Below, piece after piece: positions 22,251 to 33,630 of a stretch of 56,064 nucleotides of DNA. Each line of letters opens with the position of its first letter. Positions within the stretch are counted from its first letter, which is position 1. Below the pieces are notes generated by a model. The model saw only the letters and a program-made list of their open reading frames with translations, did not search any database and was not told where the DNA came from. A program made the position numbers and the translations under genes. The stretch is from Rhizophlyctis rosea (taxonomy: Eukaryota; Chytridiomycota; Chytridiomycetes; Rhizophlyctidales; Rhizophlyctidaceae): positions 50,810 to 106,873 of the forward strand of contig JADGJC010000116.1 in NCBI GenBank assembly GCA_027596075.1. Reading direction: 5' to 3'.

Positions 22251-23281
22251 CTATAGTCCGAACCATATATGGATAGAAATGTTCTGGAGGGGGTAATTTG
22301 AATGGAGGGAGAGTGGATGCATAGGATAACTTTCCTCATGCAGGATTATGTCAAATATGTGTTGGTGCATGTTCACATCTTTAAAAGTCAGTCTCCCGAT
22401 GTACCAAGATATCATGCGCAGAACCTTCCCATCAAACGTTTCCTTCCCCAACACCAACGCAGTTTTTAGTGGATCCCTCCCCATTATCGCCGAGGAAAGC
22501 TCCTTCTCAACCTCAATGCAGATGATACCGCCTCCTTTCTCTTGAATGTAAAAAACGCCATTTCCCTAAGAGAGACCCATATGGGAGCGAAAGATGTTCA
22601 ATCGTGCCTTGTTGCATAGGCGCCATGTTCACGTCCATCTCATACCAATACATGTCATCAAGTAATACTCCCTACTTCTTAATGTCCTCCATTCCTCCAT
22701 ACCTCAAAACCGCTCACAATAAAGTCAGAACCATACATCGTCCAAGCATAACAAACATTGTCCCCGTGCTTCACCACGTCCGTCGAAAATCAATACGTTC
22801 TGATTCCGCTGAATTCGCTTGCGCCTATATATGGAATCGGCGGGGGATGGCGTGAGAAGGGGAGGGCCAGGGCAAGGGAGTTGCGTGAGGATTGTAAGCT
22901 GGGAAATGTCGTAGTCGAAGAGGAGGCGTAGAGGGAGGAAGAGGAGGAAGCTGGTAGGACGACGTACGTCAGATTAGATTGAATCACAACCGGAAGACAA
23001 ACATTCATGAATAACAAAAACTCACCGGAAGAATGATGGTCTGACCTTAATGAGGGGAGAAGTAGTTCAGACCTAGATGGCGAAGGTCCACCTACTAGAA
23101 GACGACAAGCCCTCCCATTACGCGACCGCGTCAACAGTAGTGGTACGCCAGCTGTTCTTGAGCGTTGACTCCAACGTCGACTCTTCGGCAAATACACAGC
23201 TTCCATCAATCTAACAATCTCCCCGTCCACTACCCCTCCCCGCCGCTCAACTAACACCAGGGAGTTAAACCTCATCGTCAT
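22251..23281 (-). CDS. Unrecognised protein, exon structure uncertain
   Basis: Several minus-strand segments look coding: 23281 to about 23030 (DGEIVRLMEAVYLPKSRRW), a GTGAGT...CTACCAG intron, a Ser-rich exon, a segment near 22785-22715 (STDVVKHGDNVCYAWTMYG, then SDFIVSGFE), and a last exon from about 22553 after CTCTTAG with GVFYIQEKGGGIICIEV and VLRMISWYIGRLTFKD. Repeated W/G/strand units could be a beta-propeller. Phases between the pieces could not all be reconciled. It is tail to tail with the F-box gene, leaving under 20 bp between the two stops. Confidence 0.35.
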
Positions 23282-24218
23282 CGTCCCCCATCAAGTTCAC
23301 CATTGGTGTTTGCGATGTCGATTGTGATGCAGTATGCGATAATGGCGCTGACAGCGGTCCGACGGATGGGAGAGTCGTTGTCAGAGATACCAAAACTTAG
23401 GTTTCTATTCAGTGGTGGGGTCCAGCACGTCGCGCGGCCATGACGAGAACGCCTCCTCGGACGTCTGGATGGGAAGGTGAAGTGGCGGGGCAGGGAGTGA
23501 GAACCGTCACTAAGCTATGACGTTTGTGTTGATTTGAAGCAGGTTTCAGAGGATGGGTTTGCGGGGTGTGTCTAGGACGATGGGGCGGATGACGATGCAA
23601 GGTGTTCTGCTGATGTGGATGGGATTTCCCTGCGGGAGGCGAGGGGCGGATTGTGGAGTTGCGGAGCGGGCGGGGCGATGTCGAAGGAGGTAGAATTCGA
23701 AACAGTTTGAGGTAGGAGTCAGTTCGGAGCTGGGATGTGGGCGAGGGGGGGAGTTACGAGGAAGTGATGAGTGTTTCTGTGAGGAGTGTGAGGATGTGGA
23801 GCGTGTCGAGGAGGCAACTGGATCGGCGGTTGGTGTGCGAGGGATGGGGGGAGGTAATGCCTGGCCGACGCCGACATCCTGTCAGTGCTTGACGTTGTAA
23901 AACGAAAGCTTATTAGCACTCTTATGTCAACGTCTGGTAGGAGAGATCATGGTGAATCCGTACCATGATAAAAAGTCCTAGCATTCATTTCGATACGTCA
24001 GCTACACAGCGTCGTGGCCGGCCGATGAAAGCCTTCATGCATTCTCCCCTCGAGAACGTCTGACCACGACAAACAACCAGAGGCCACGATAACTTTCCCG
24101 CTTATTGAGCGACCCATATGTAAAGAACCATGCACTATAGTTATTCAAGACTGCAAGATTGATTTTATTGTGACACTTTTATAAGATTGACAAAGTGTTA
24201 TGATTGGATGATGGGTGT
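23282..24218. other. No supported gene
   Basis: G-rich on the plus strand, with short frames only. It precedes the minisatellite. Confidence 0.45.
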
Positions 24219-24547
24219 GCGGTAAGACGTGCGTCGCTCTGCTATCAACGGGGGTGCGGTAAGACGTGCTTCGCTCTGCTGTCAACGGGTTGCGGTAAGA
24301 CGTGGCATCGCTCTGCTGTCAACGGGTTGCGGTAAGACGTGGCATCGCTCTGCTATCAACATGGTGCGGTAAGACGTGGCATCGCTCTGCTATCAACGTG
24401 GTGCGGTAAGACGTGGCATCGCTCTGCTGTCAACATGGTGCGGTAAGACGTGGCATCGCTCTGCTGTCAACGTGGTGCGGTAAGACGTGGCATCGCTCTT
24501 CTGTCGACGTGGTGCGGTAAGACGTGGCATCGCTCTACTATTCCTCG
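24219..24547 (+). repeat. 37-bp minisatellite, about 9 units
   Basis: Units begin GCGGTAAGACGT and start at 24219, 24256, 24292, 24329, 24366, 24403, 24440, 24477 and 24514, so the period is 37 bp with one 36-bp unit. Each has GCATCGCTCTGCTGTCAAC in its second half. The first two units vary most (GCGTCGCTCT, GCTTCGCTCT) and the last degrades into flanking sequence. The period is not a multiple of three and no frame stays open, so it is noncoding. Copy number is read directly from the sequence and could be collapsed in assembly. Confidence 0.95.
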
Positions 24548-24629
24548 ACGACTTAGCCGTCCGCTGGTTGGATGCAAAAAATGAGTAGACAGGGCGAAAA
24601 CCGATACAGAAAAGGAAAGTGGGACAGTG

Positions 24630-25334
24630 TCACTCGGATCTACTAACGGGTCGCACCACCCTTAATCCACCGTTGGGTTGGACGCTGTATGCCACGGCAA
24701 CGCGCTGGCATTTCCTGGCGAAGGGCCCCAGGTACATGGTAAGGAATACCATGAACCCCAGGCAGTAAGCCGTTAACCACTGCGCCTGACCGCCGGCGTA
24801 AAGCCGTCGGACCAAGAACACAGAGCAAGTACTTCCATACGAGACAAGGACTGACATGGATTGCAGCGGCGAAACCCTTTTGGCAATATTTGCCAAAATC
24901 CCCGACATGGTTGTCCCACTTTCACTCACCAGTTTCGCTGCCCTCGAAAAGTTGTCGGCTGAGTAGAGCGTATGAAGAATGGAGTTTCCCGAGGGATAAG
25001 GAACTTGTGTACAACGCTGTATGGCAAGTGACTTTTCGATAAGGGGAGAGTGTTCCAACGTTGAACCGAGCAACCAGCATATATGCATACCTGTACTTTT
25101 CTTAGTGAGTTGTTTCGTCTGGAGTGTTGTGGGTGGCAGGCAGGGCAGGTAGCGCAGGGCGGGGCAGGGCGGGGCAGTAGCACTGTAGGTAGCAGTGGGG
25201 CAAGAAAAGACAGCCTGAGGGAGGACAGTTGTAAAAAGGGGGGTTGCGGGATGATACCCGTAGTAGGTAAGTGGGTAAGTATGTATGATGCCAAATTGAG
25301 GGCCAAATTGCCAATCATCAATTTTCTGTTGCAT
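24630..25334 (-). CDS. Possible membrane protein, unrecognised
   Basis: A single minus-strand frame of 234 codons runs from an ATG (25332-25334) to a stop at 24630. The C-terminal third has two hydrophobic segments (MSVLVSYGSTCSVFLV and WLTAYCLGFMVFLTMYLG) separated by a short basic loop (RRLYAGGQAQ), then a basic tail RKCQRVAVAYS...VVRPVSRSE. The N-terminal half is Pro/Thr/Cys-rich, overlaps a short G-rich direct repeat (near 25140-25190 on the plus strand) and may be untranslated or intronic. A GTATGC donor-like site near 25088 hints at an intron. No family recognised. Confidence 0.35.
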   Translation of the reverse strand: MQQKIDDWQFGPQFGIIHTYPLTYYGYHPATPLFTTVLPQAVFSCPTATYSATAPPCPALRYLPCLPPTTLQTKQLTKKSTGMHICWLLGSTLEHSPLIEKSLAIQRCTQVPYPSGNSILHTLYSADNFSRAAKLVSESGTTMSGILANIAKRVSPLQSMSVLVSYGSTCSVFLVRRLYAGGQAQWLTAYCLGFMVFLTMYLGPFARKCQRVAVAYSVQPNGGLRVVRPVSRSE

Positions 25335-25639
25335 GTCATGAGTGTCATGTTGTCCTTCTGTCCTTACCTAAGGATCATTTCAGCAAGACACGTGCAGCTA
25401 TTGGCACTACACTCAGCTAAGCTAGCTATTGGTCAAAACAAGTGTACGTCACAGACGGTCGAAGGCCTTGTCTCCGTCGTGACCAGTCAGTCTCCAGTCT
25501 CCCATTCCACGTTTCTTCCACTCCAAAGTCTGTCGACCAAACTGTAGAAGCTATCTCACACTCACACCGACAGTGCACAACACACTACCTTCAACTGCGA
25601 AGAAAAACCCTGATTGGTGTGAGCAGTACTTCCACTCAA

Positions 25640-28600
25640 ATGGACGGCTACGAGGACGGCGCGTTGCCGTGGAAAAACCTGGTAGAGCATGAGGACGCAC
25701 CAAGGGAAATGGACGAGGTAAGCCAAAGAGGTGGATATTCGTGTCTCGCGGCATCATTCGTGCTAATAGATCTACCGTTCTTGCTACGTATCAGACTTGC
25801 TGGTGGGGCATAGCTCCTCCACCCACCAACAAAGCACTGCTGGGTCGACTGACGGCGCGGAATCCCACAGTGCAATTCTGGAAAGGAACTTGCATCTACA
25901 CCAAGGAAAGCGTTCGAAGAGTTCTGGAAGGGTCGGAGAAGGGCACTACTGTAACTCGTTTAAGACGGGATACCACAGGTACTTTCCTCGTATTGGAAGT
26001 CATGGATAACTATGTTCTTACATATCCTTCTCTGTTCAATAACCACAGAAGAAACCTTAAAACGGCTTTCCAAAGAAGAAAAAGCCACTGCAAGCGTTCG
26101 CAGAATCACCAAGAGCGATTCGCCACCGTTGGCAGTGACGGAAGCAAAAGCGTGCAAACAGTTGCTATTGCTCATACAAAAGCACGGTGCAGCATGGCCG
26201 TTCCTCCAACCTTTCGATCCTGTTGCCGCCGGTGCTCCCGATTACTTCGACATCATCGAACATCCCATGGATCTGTCGACCATCGAGACCAAGCTCAGCT
26301 CCCGTCAATATGAGACTGTCCAAGGATTTGCGGCTGACATCAAGTTGATGCTTGACAACTGCAGCACCTACCTTCCATCTACGCATAACGTGCATCAGCT
26401 TGCGAAAAACTTACGAGAGTACGTTTCGATGCAACTGACAAAGATGTTCCCAGCAATGGAACTCGCAATGTCGGGTGGGGATGCGGCTCCAGCATTTTTG
26501 GGACGCAGAAAGCGGGATATCAAACCCCCACGTGTCTTCGAACCCGAGGCAGTGACGGTTGAGGATGCCTCTTCTGATGAAGAGGAGATGTACGAGTCCA
26601 AGATCAGTACACCAAAAGCTGGCATCGGGGAGATTCATGCTCAGTTGCCGAACCTTCGCCCGAAGCGCAAAGTACCAAGCACCATGCTGCTGACACCGCC
26701 AGCCTTCCGTGGCCGCAACATTTCCGACGCAATGTCGGCAAACACGCCAAGTGGAGGAGGGACTCCCAGCACGTCGCAGACCTCGCGCAGTACTGTGGAA
26801 AACAGAACGCCCATCTACCATCAGTCGCCATATCGCACCAGTCGTCCAACCGTCGACCTTGCGTCCCCATTCATGCTGGGCAACAGCTTGCCTCCCACAC
26901 CAACCACCCCTGGAAATGGACAAACCTCCAGAAAGAGGACTTCCGAACAAATCACAAAGGCAACATACACCAGTATCGCGGCAGCGGCCGGTGCAACCAA
27001 GGAGTGCGAATACTGTGGGGCGTCAGTCACGCCGATGTGGCGGCGGGGTCCGGCTGGGAAGAGTACTTTGTGCAACAAATGTGGTCTCCAATGGCGAAAG
27101 GGAAAAATACCTGTTGACGAAAACGGACGTCTTGCATTGCCACCATTCGCATCAGAAACAGCACCAAAACGTGGAACAGGTGCGACGAAGAAGCAGGCGG
27201 GGGGTCGGAAGGCGAAGGCGAAGGATGGGGCACAGCGGCCGATACGTCAGAAGATTGAAGGCAAAGTTTCTGCCAAGAAGATCCTTGCCGTGGGTGCCCT
27301 TGCGCGGATGAACAGCAAAGGGATGTCCTCGACTTCCTTGCTGGGTGGTGAGAGCAGTACGTCTCATGGGTCGAATGAGGACCAAGCGGCGCAACCGCCG
27401 ACTGAGCAAGAGATGACGGGTATCCAAAAGGCAGAGGTCAAAGCCATTCGTGACCCCAACCGCGACGCGAAGGGCAAATCGGTTCCTTTGATTACTGAGC
27501 GAGGCAAGGGCCGCATTCAGTATGGAGATGAGCAGCCAGAATGTCAACAAGAAGAGAGGAAGCAGAAAGCGTCGCGTAAGCGACGGTTTGCAGATGAGGA
27601 GACGGAGCTTTCTACCGAGTTCTTGAAGAAGCAAATTGAAGACACGTCAGACATCACAGAAGAGGTATGCTCAAGTAGTCGTGGGTTCGCGACAATCTCA
27701 TGATGGATATCTAACATTATTCTCATCACAGCAACGGTTCGTCCCTGCATCGCGCAAGCTGCAGAAACTGATGGACATTCGCAAACAAGGCGCCGCCTAC
27801 TTCTTCAGTGTGGACCGTCTGGACGTTCCCAAGCAATTCCGACACTTGTTGGAGTTCAGGCCGCGCCGTCGTCATCGACAACGGGCTCAGGAAGCTCCAG
27901 AGCAGGAAGGACCAGCTCCGATGAGGAAGGCGGTTGAGGTTGAGGAGGGAGACGCAGAACAGGAGGAACCAGCTTTGAAGAGGAAGGCGGTTGAGGTTGA
28001 AGAGGGAGACGCGGAACAGGAACAACCAGCTTCGAAGAGGAAGGCGGCTGAGGTTGAGGAGATGAGAGAGTCCGGTAGGTTCATTTTCCTATTTGTCCTT
28101 CGACCGTTCCATAGTTGCTTATAGATTGAATGCAGAGGACTTCATTGATGAAGCGGGTCCCTCCGGCCTGAACTTTGACGAAGAATCTCACGCCGCAGGA
28201 GATCTTGCTCTCCCCGAATCGTTCGACACAACCGGGGAGCCGCTTGAGGCGCGAGGGAAGGGCAAAGAAAGGGCGGGCGAAACGTGTCCACCTTCGTTGC
28301 TGAAAAGGTGCTGGAATATGGTCAAAAGCTTCTGGGAAGGGCATGAGGAGGAGGAGGATCAGGAGGTGCAGTTGTGCAAGAGGAGGAAAGTCGGGACGGT
28401 GAGTTGATAATTGCTTCGGCCTTGACTCTTCATGGATTTGATTGCTAAATGTGATGGGTCATAGAGGGCCTTTTCGGAGGAGGAGGTGCTTGCGAAGCCG
28501 TTGGAGCAACAGGACCACAACGGGTGCAGCCAACCGGCAGTACTGGCAGGGTCAAGTTTCACCAAAGCGAAGGAGAGGGAGATGCTTGCAAAAAAGATTC

Positions 28601-29181
28601 GCGAGCGAGAACGATTACAGGAAGCGTACAGGTTCTTGCGGTCGCGGCGTCACCGGTGGCAGTCGAAGGCCGAATACTGCAAACGTATGAGTGGGGTGGA
28701 TGATTTGGAATCCATGTACGAGTTGGAGTATTGCGGGGTCCGGGAGAAGCAACTCGTTGAAGAGATTGCAATGGTTGAAGACGAGATTGCGCAGGTCAAG
28801 AGCGCCATGGGAGTGGGTGCTGACGAGGGTGGGGAGGAGTTGGACGACATCATCCAACCGCGGATCCGGAATCTGTGCCCACCGAAGCCGTCTGGTGAGC
28901 GGAAGGACAGCGCTGACTTGCGACGTGAGATTGCAGTGGATGTAATTCGGGACAAGCGGAGGCGCCTTGGCGGCATGTTGGCGGCGCTGCCGGCGCGCAA
29001 GCAAATTTGGGCAAAGGCCGTCATGTCCGACATGGCGGGTGGAGATATTCAGCCGGATCAGATCAGCTTCAACAAAATCTACCGCAACAACGAAACAAGC
29101 GTTTGGAAATACGCCGCTGTCGAAGAGATGTACGATTTTGTGGCGGCTGTTGGGGGAGGTCAGCGTGTTGGAGCTGTTTGA
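25640..29181 (+). CDS. Bromodomain plus GATA-type zinc-finger protein
   Basis: Six exons join in frame (25640-25717, 25795-25978, 26049-27664, 27732-28074, 28136-28398, 28465-29181) into 1066 residues, all introns GT-AG. Residues about 122-212 form a bromodomain: the WPF shelf ([11 protein letters not shown]), [18 protein letters not shown] (ZA end and helix B) and the BC region [11 protein letters not shown]. The position normally holding the acetyl-lysine-binding Asn after Tyr is Leu (YL), so binding may be altered. Residues 407-432 form one GATA finger of the C-X2-C-X18-C-X2-C type with TPMWRRGP. Between them is a disordered basic/Thr-Pro linker; after the finger come Lys-rich patches, a 19-residue repeat, and a long C-terminal coiled coil (residues about 860-950). 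The likely role is a nuclear chromatin reader or transcription factor. The pairing of these two domains is unusual. Confidence 0.88.
27900..28070 (+). repeat. 57-bp (19-residue) coding repeat, 3 units
   Basis: Inside exon 4 of the bromodomain-GATA gene. Each unit begins EQE and contains RKAVEVEE or RKAAEVEE followed by GDA in the first two units. The period is 57 bp and in frame. Mixed acidic/basic composition suggests a flexible charged spacer. Confidence 0.9.
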
Positions 29182-29809
29182 GGGTATTGTTGTTGGGATT
29201 TGAGGTAATTGTCAGCTTTTGCGTTTGGTGGTGGATGGGTGATAAGGGTCATTTGATGATGATGCTAACGGGTTCTTTGCGTCTTTCTATTTAGGCTTTT
29301 TGAAAGATACCAGCGTGAAAGAAAGATACCAGGAAAACCGAAGAAGGGTTCGAATACGCAACGTTTTAGCATATGGTCATCAGTCATACATATGGATTTC
29401 GGTTTAACGCTTTTGTAGTGCCTTTGTTCTTGGAGGCATTTCTTGGATTTCTTGTACAACCAAATACATTTTTGACTGAGTGAACTGAGTTGGTTTCGCG
29501 CAGGTTGAAGTGGGGTGGGTTGAAGCTGTTGATGTGTGGGAGGGAAGAGTGGAGGATGAGGGAAGATGTTGCTGGTGGCACTGCCCTCGTCGCCAAACGC
29601 CACATCGCTGTTTCAATTGCAAGACGGAGCTATTTTTGAGTTTCTTCCCCACCACATCGTTTCGTGTTCGAAGTCATCTCTTCCCAGTTTCTGGTATCAG
29701 ATATACAGACTAACGAGCTTCCAGTATATTATAGCCGTGCTGTCTCTTCTTTTCAGTTGTTAATCGTAGACTACTCTCTTTTCACGGAAATCACACCGAG
29801 AAGCTAAAT
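29182..29809. other. Spacer between two plus-strand genes
   Basis: Holds the 3' flank of the bromodomain-GATA gene and the promoter of ZPR1. Minus-strand frames at 29265-29655 lack an ATG start or domain and are not called. Confidence 0.5.
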
Positions 29810-31558
29810 ATGGCCGACCCGTCTTCTTCCCATAACGATGAGAAGCTCTTTGAGCCCGTCAATGCCGACCAGGAGGTCACGGAGGTGGAGAGTTTGTGTA
29901 TGAACTGTGAGGAGAACGTATGTACTACTCATTGAAGTGTGCTTTTAGAACGCTCGCGAGAGCAATTTCAAGTGCTTTATCAGTGGGTAAACAAAAGCAG
30001 CTAACCTTGCGCACACTTTCTCTGCCGGTGATCCCACCAAAACAGGGCACAACCCGCCTCCTCCTAACCATAATCCCCCACTTCCGCGAAGTAGTCCTCA
30101 TGGCCTTCGAATGCCCTCACTGCGGCTACCGAAACAACGAAATCCAATCCGCAACCTCCGTAGCCGAATTCGGCGTCCAACAACAGTGCCGAATCGAAAC
30201 CAAACAAGACCTATCCCGCCAAGTCGTCAAATCCGAATCCGCCTCCGTCCGCTTCGAAGAACTCGATTTCGAAATACCCCCAGCGACCCAACGGGGAGTC
30301 CTCACAACCGTTGAAGGACTCATCTCTCGTGCTATTGAAGGGCTTTCACAACAACAGCCGTTGCGGAAGGCTATGGATGAGAATTTGTATAATCAGATTG
30401 AGGCGGTTATTTCGACGTTGAATTCTTATGCGGAGGGTACGACGGCTTTTACGCTTGTTGTGGACGATCCGGCGGGGAATAGTTATATTGAGAGTCTTAC
30501 GGCTCCGGATGATGATCCGAAGATTCATGTGAAGCGGTATCGGAGGACGAAGGAGCAGTGGGAGGCGTTGGGGTTGCAGCCAGAGCTTGAGGAGGATGAG
30601 TTGGCGTTTAAGGAGCAGGTGCATACGTTTGATGGGACTTGTTCGAGGTGTCATGCGCCTTGTGAGACCAAGATGCATATGCTCGGTGAGATGTTTGTTT
30701 ACAACATCGAAACACTTGCTTCTGCGAAACCTTCAGATCGTGAACTGACAAAATCTCGAAATTCCTCCCCGAACAGACATCCCCCACTTCAAAGAAGTAA
30801 TCATCTGGGCCACAAACTGCGAATCCTGTGGCTACCGCTCCAACGAAGTCAAAGCCGGCGGCGCCATCTCCGAAAAGGGGAAACGTATCACGCTCAACAT
30901 GACGGACGCCGAGGACTTATCGCGCGATATCTTGAAGTCCGAGACGTGCGGGTTGAGCATTCCGGAGGTGGAGTTGGAGTTGCATGCTGGGACGTTGGGC
31001 GGGCGGTTCACGACTGTGGAGGGGCTTTTGACGCAGATTAAGGAGGAGTTGCAGGAGAGGGCGGTGTTTGAGAGGGGGGATGCGGCGGATGAGGTTAGGA
31101 GGGAGAGGTTTGAGAGGTTTATTGGGAAGTTGGATAAGGCTGGTATTTGGGTTTTTCAAAATCTATGTTGTTCCTCTTGGTCTTCGACATTTGAGGTTGC
31201 AATACTAACGGAATCTGGCTGCTTGTATGTTCACAGGTTTTGTCTATGGAAGGCGCACCCTACACCTTGATCCTCGACGACCCACTAGCAAACTCTTATC
31301 TACAAAACCCATACGCGCCGGACGATGATCCCGAGATGAAGATCGAACTGTAAGTTGTCGTTTTTCACATCTTGAAGCCGCCTTTCGTCGGATCACGAGA
31401 AACGCTCATACTGAGTGTTTTGCAACCACAGATACGAGCGGAGCTGGGAGCAGAACGAATTTTTGGGACTGAACGATATCAAGTTGGAGAACTATACAGA
31501 GGAGGCGGCGGAGAGTGCGGAGGGTGGGGAGAAGGAGAGTGGGGAGGGAAAACTATAG
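29810..31558 (+). CDS. ZPR1: Zinc finger protein ZPR1
   Basis: Five exons join in frame (29810-29917, 30046-30685, 30777-31150, 31237-31349, 31432-31558) into 453 residues, the usual size for the family. Two tandem C4-finger plus ZPR1-domain modules are visible: Cys30/33 with Cys59/62 (CMNC...[12 protein letters not shown]), then CSRCHAPC with [11 protein letters not shown]. Each is followed by the conserved body, with TTVEGL and [12 protein letters not shown] in the first and [26 protein letters not shown] in the second, and a C-terminal [19 protein letters not shown]1 binds eEF1A and acts as its folding chaperone, and is needed for growth. The donor at 31151 (GTTTTT) is weak: it is the one that keeps the frame with acceptor TTCACAG, so that boundary is the least certain. 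Convergent with the glutaredoxin-like gene. Confidence 0.93.
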
Positions 31559-31937
31559 CGTAGCGAGTAGGATGTAGAGTATCCTATGTAGCCCATAGTT
31601 TTGGTATTGTAGACACCGTTTTTATGAACTTTCCCTTCTTCCTCCCTTCCTTCAGTAAAGAAGGATTGTACAAACTGGAAGTAACACATGACTGCTTTGA
31701 CTCGAAGAAAATTCGCTGAACATATACAGATTTGTGTAAAGCTCTGCGTCCATATGAATTTTAGACTAGGATCATGGAACTACGGAAGGGGCTTTGATGA
31801 GTACACAATTGCTGGATGGAACCTGGATCGAACCAATGACGGATTATAAACAACATCCTGGTGTAACAGCATTATGTTTCCATTACGAGAACAACTATCC
31901 ATCTATTGTCCAACATAAGATACATTGTTGAAAATCA

Positions 31938-32555
31938 CTAAGGGGATTCTTTCTTCGCGTTTCTGGCAGAAAGGTAACTGTCGAGCTCGCTCGCCCCGCC
32001 AAGGAACTCGTCAACTTTGCCGTCGCAGCCTAACCATACGAAGGGTGATGTGCGGTGGGATGTGCCGATTTTCTGTGGAGTTTGTGTTGGAAAGAGATAT
32101 CAAATGAGTTCTCAGGCTTTCTGGCGACAGCGCGAGAGTATGTGTAATTCAGAGTGTGAGAGAAGAGGTATACCTTTTGAAGGGCAAGCTTCGCGTCGTC
32201 CCATTCCCACCGGTACCATTCTTTTACGTTTGCTACGGTATTTTCTTCGAGGGTTGAGAGGCGTTCGGCTATGGCGCGGGCGCGACGGAAGTAGGGGCAG
32301 TCGCCGAACCCTTCCTGTTAATGGTCGCATTCAAGGTCAGTTTGAGCGTTGCTCAGCACGCAGCCAGTTGCTGAGAACTTGGATTGAAGTTGATCTACTT
32401 ACAACGTTGTAGCAGGTTTTAGATACTGTGAGGGGAGCTTGTGTCGCGGCGTGCGGGGTTCCGTGTGTTGCGGATGGCGTGTATGCGCGGTAGAGAAGGT
32501 AGAGGAGGACGAGGACTATGGTAGGGTAGAAGAGTTGGCTTGGGCGGGGCATCAT
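31938..32555 (-). CDS. Membrane-anchored glutaredoxin-like protein
   Basis: Three exons join in phase 0 (32555-32403, 32314-32174, 32072-31938) into 142 residues. An N-terminal hydrophobic anchor (residues about 8-24, FYPTIVLVLLYLLYRAY) precedes a short Thr/Ala linker. The thioredoxin-fold part begins FGDCPYFRRARAIAERL, where DCPYFR resembles the CPYC active site of glutaredoxins but with only the first Cys (C-P-Y-F, monothiol-like). It continues to KEWYRWEWDD and ends SPFVWLGCDGKVDEFLGGASELDSYL, like the TVP...FIGG.DL part of the fold with the cis-Pro region as SPF. It is probably a type II protein with the domain facing the secretory lumen or the cytosol. Divergent from the small gene starting at 33030. 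The first of two ATGs in tandem is used. Confidence 0.75.
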
Positions 32556-32886
32556 GGAGCGTTTACTGGAGGAGTATTGCGCTGTTAGTCCTATGTATCA
32601 GCTATGCGCATAGCTCTTCTACCCCACACGCTTTACTTGCGGCATACCTGCGTGTAGAGAGGGACGAGAATACCTATGTAGCGTGAAGATGAAGGGGTTG
32701 GGGGAGGAGGAAGGTTGGAAGGTTGGAAGCTATTTTTGGCACTTCCGCCGTGGAATGACAGCGTGTCAAGCGCAATTGGCAGTATCAGCAAATTGATCAC
32801 CCAGCCACTTGGGTATGCCACCAAAAGACCCGCGCATTTTGGACGTCATCATCATGACGCTTCGGATCGGTAAATGAAACACCTCA

Positions 32887-32894
32887 TATAAAAG
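32887..32894 (+). promoter_or_regulatory. TATA box (TATAAAAG)
   Basis: TATAAAAG lies 136 bp upstream of the ATG at 33030 and is followed at once by a CCAAT motif (GGCCAAT). The 474-bp gap separates two divergent genes, so this may also affect the minus-strand gene. Confidence 0.5.
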
Positions 32895-33029
32895 GCCAAT
32901 ACCACCCCTCCTCCTCGCACGCTTCCAAAAACTTAACAAAGGCCAATATCTCATCGCGTATATACTCGAAGCAAGCACTCATATCGTCTCATCCCACATA
33001 TCCAATCTCAGTTCACACAAACATCCTCA

Positions 33030-33630
33030 ATGATGTTCGCTAAGGCCGTAACCCGCCCCGTATCCCGCGTCGGCTTCGTTATTCGTCCTGTAGCAGGGGC
33101 AAAATACAGTACCGCTGGGTAGGTATCGGTGATGATTCTGCGGCTGACTTGTGGAAGCACCCTTGTGAGAAGAGCGTGGAAAGAGATGGAATAGAAACTT
33201 CCATCGTTGCATGAGCATACGCGGGGCGAACGAAAGAACCCCTTTTGTATCTGCTCAAAGAGCGCACTACTCTTAGACAAGATGAATACACCCATAAGAT
33301 CAGACAATGGAGGCGTGCTATTCCGCAGAGGTCGTCCACACCCAATACTGCAACTACCACGCCCTCATCTCCTCCCCCAGCTACGGCAACACAACCAACG
33401 AGTGCACACCCACAGCCAAGGGCCAACAAAAAAACCGTCAAGCAAGCCAACAGCAGCAGCAACAACACCAACCGCAATCAAAGAACTTCCCCAGCAGTAA
33501 CATCCGCGAAGAGAAGAGCAACAACCACCCTTCCACCGGCACACAGAAGCGGGATCCTGAGAACGATGCTAGGAAGGAAGGGAAATACCAGGGCGCTACC
33601 ATGAACCCTACGCAGCAGGGTGATGCATGA
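33030..33630 (+). CDS. Small probable mitochondrial protein
   Basis: ATG at 33030 starts an Arg/Ser/Val-rich, acid-free leader (MMFAKAVTRPVSRVGFVIRP, then AGAKYSTAG) typical of mitochondrial import signals, with a YS/TAG cleavage-like end. A donor GTAGGT follows at 33119. The last exon most consistent in phase starts at 33495 after TTCCCCAG and reads REEKSNNHPSTGTQKRDPEN to a GDA end and a TGA at 33628-33630, giving 74 residues. The implied intron (376 bp) is long; an earlier acceptor would add a Gln-rich stretch from 33307 onwards. The hydrophilic C-terminus is not recognised. Upstream TATA box fits this start. Confidence 0.55.

Noticed and set aside
24740..24800. tRNA-like A box on the minus strand (GGCGCAGTGGTTAACGGC) followed by GGTTCATGG
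   Set aside because: The second part does not match a B box (GGTTCGAxxCC), and no acceptor stem or cloverleaf could be drawn; it also lies in an open frame.
33079..33477. Minus-strand frame with a very hydrophobic start (poly-Leu)
   Set aside because: It is antisense to a Gln/Asn/Ser-rich stretch coded by CAA/AGC runs; such runs read backwards always give Leu-rich shadows.
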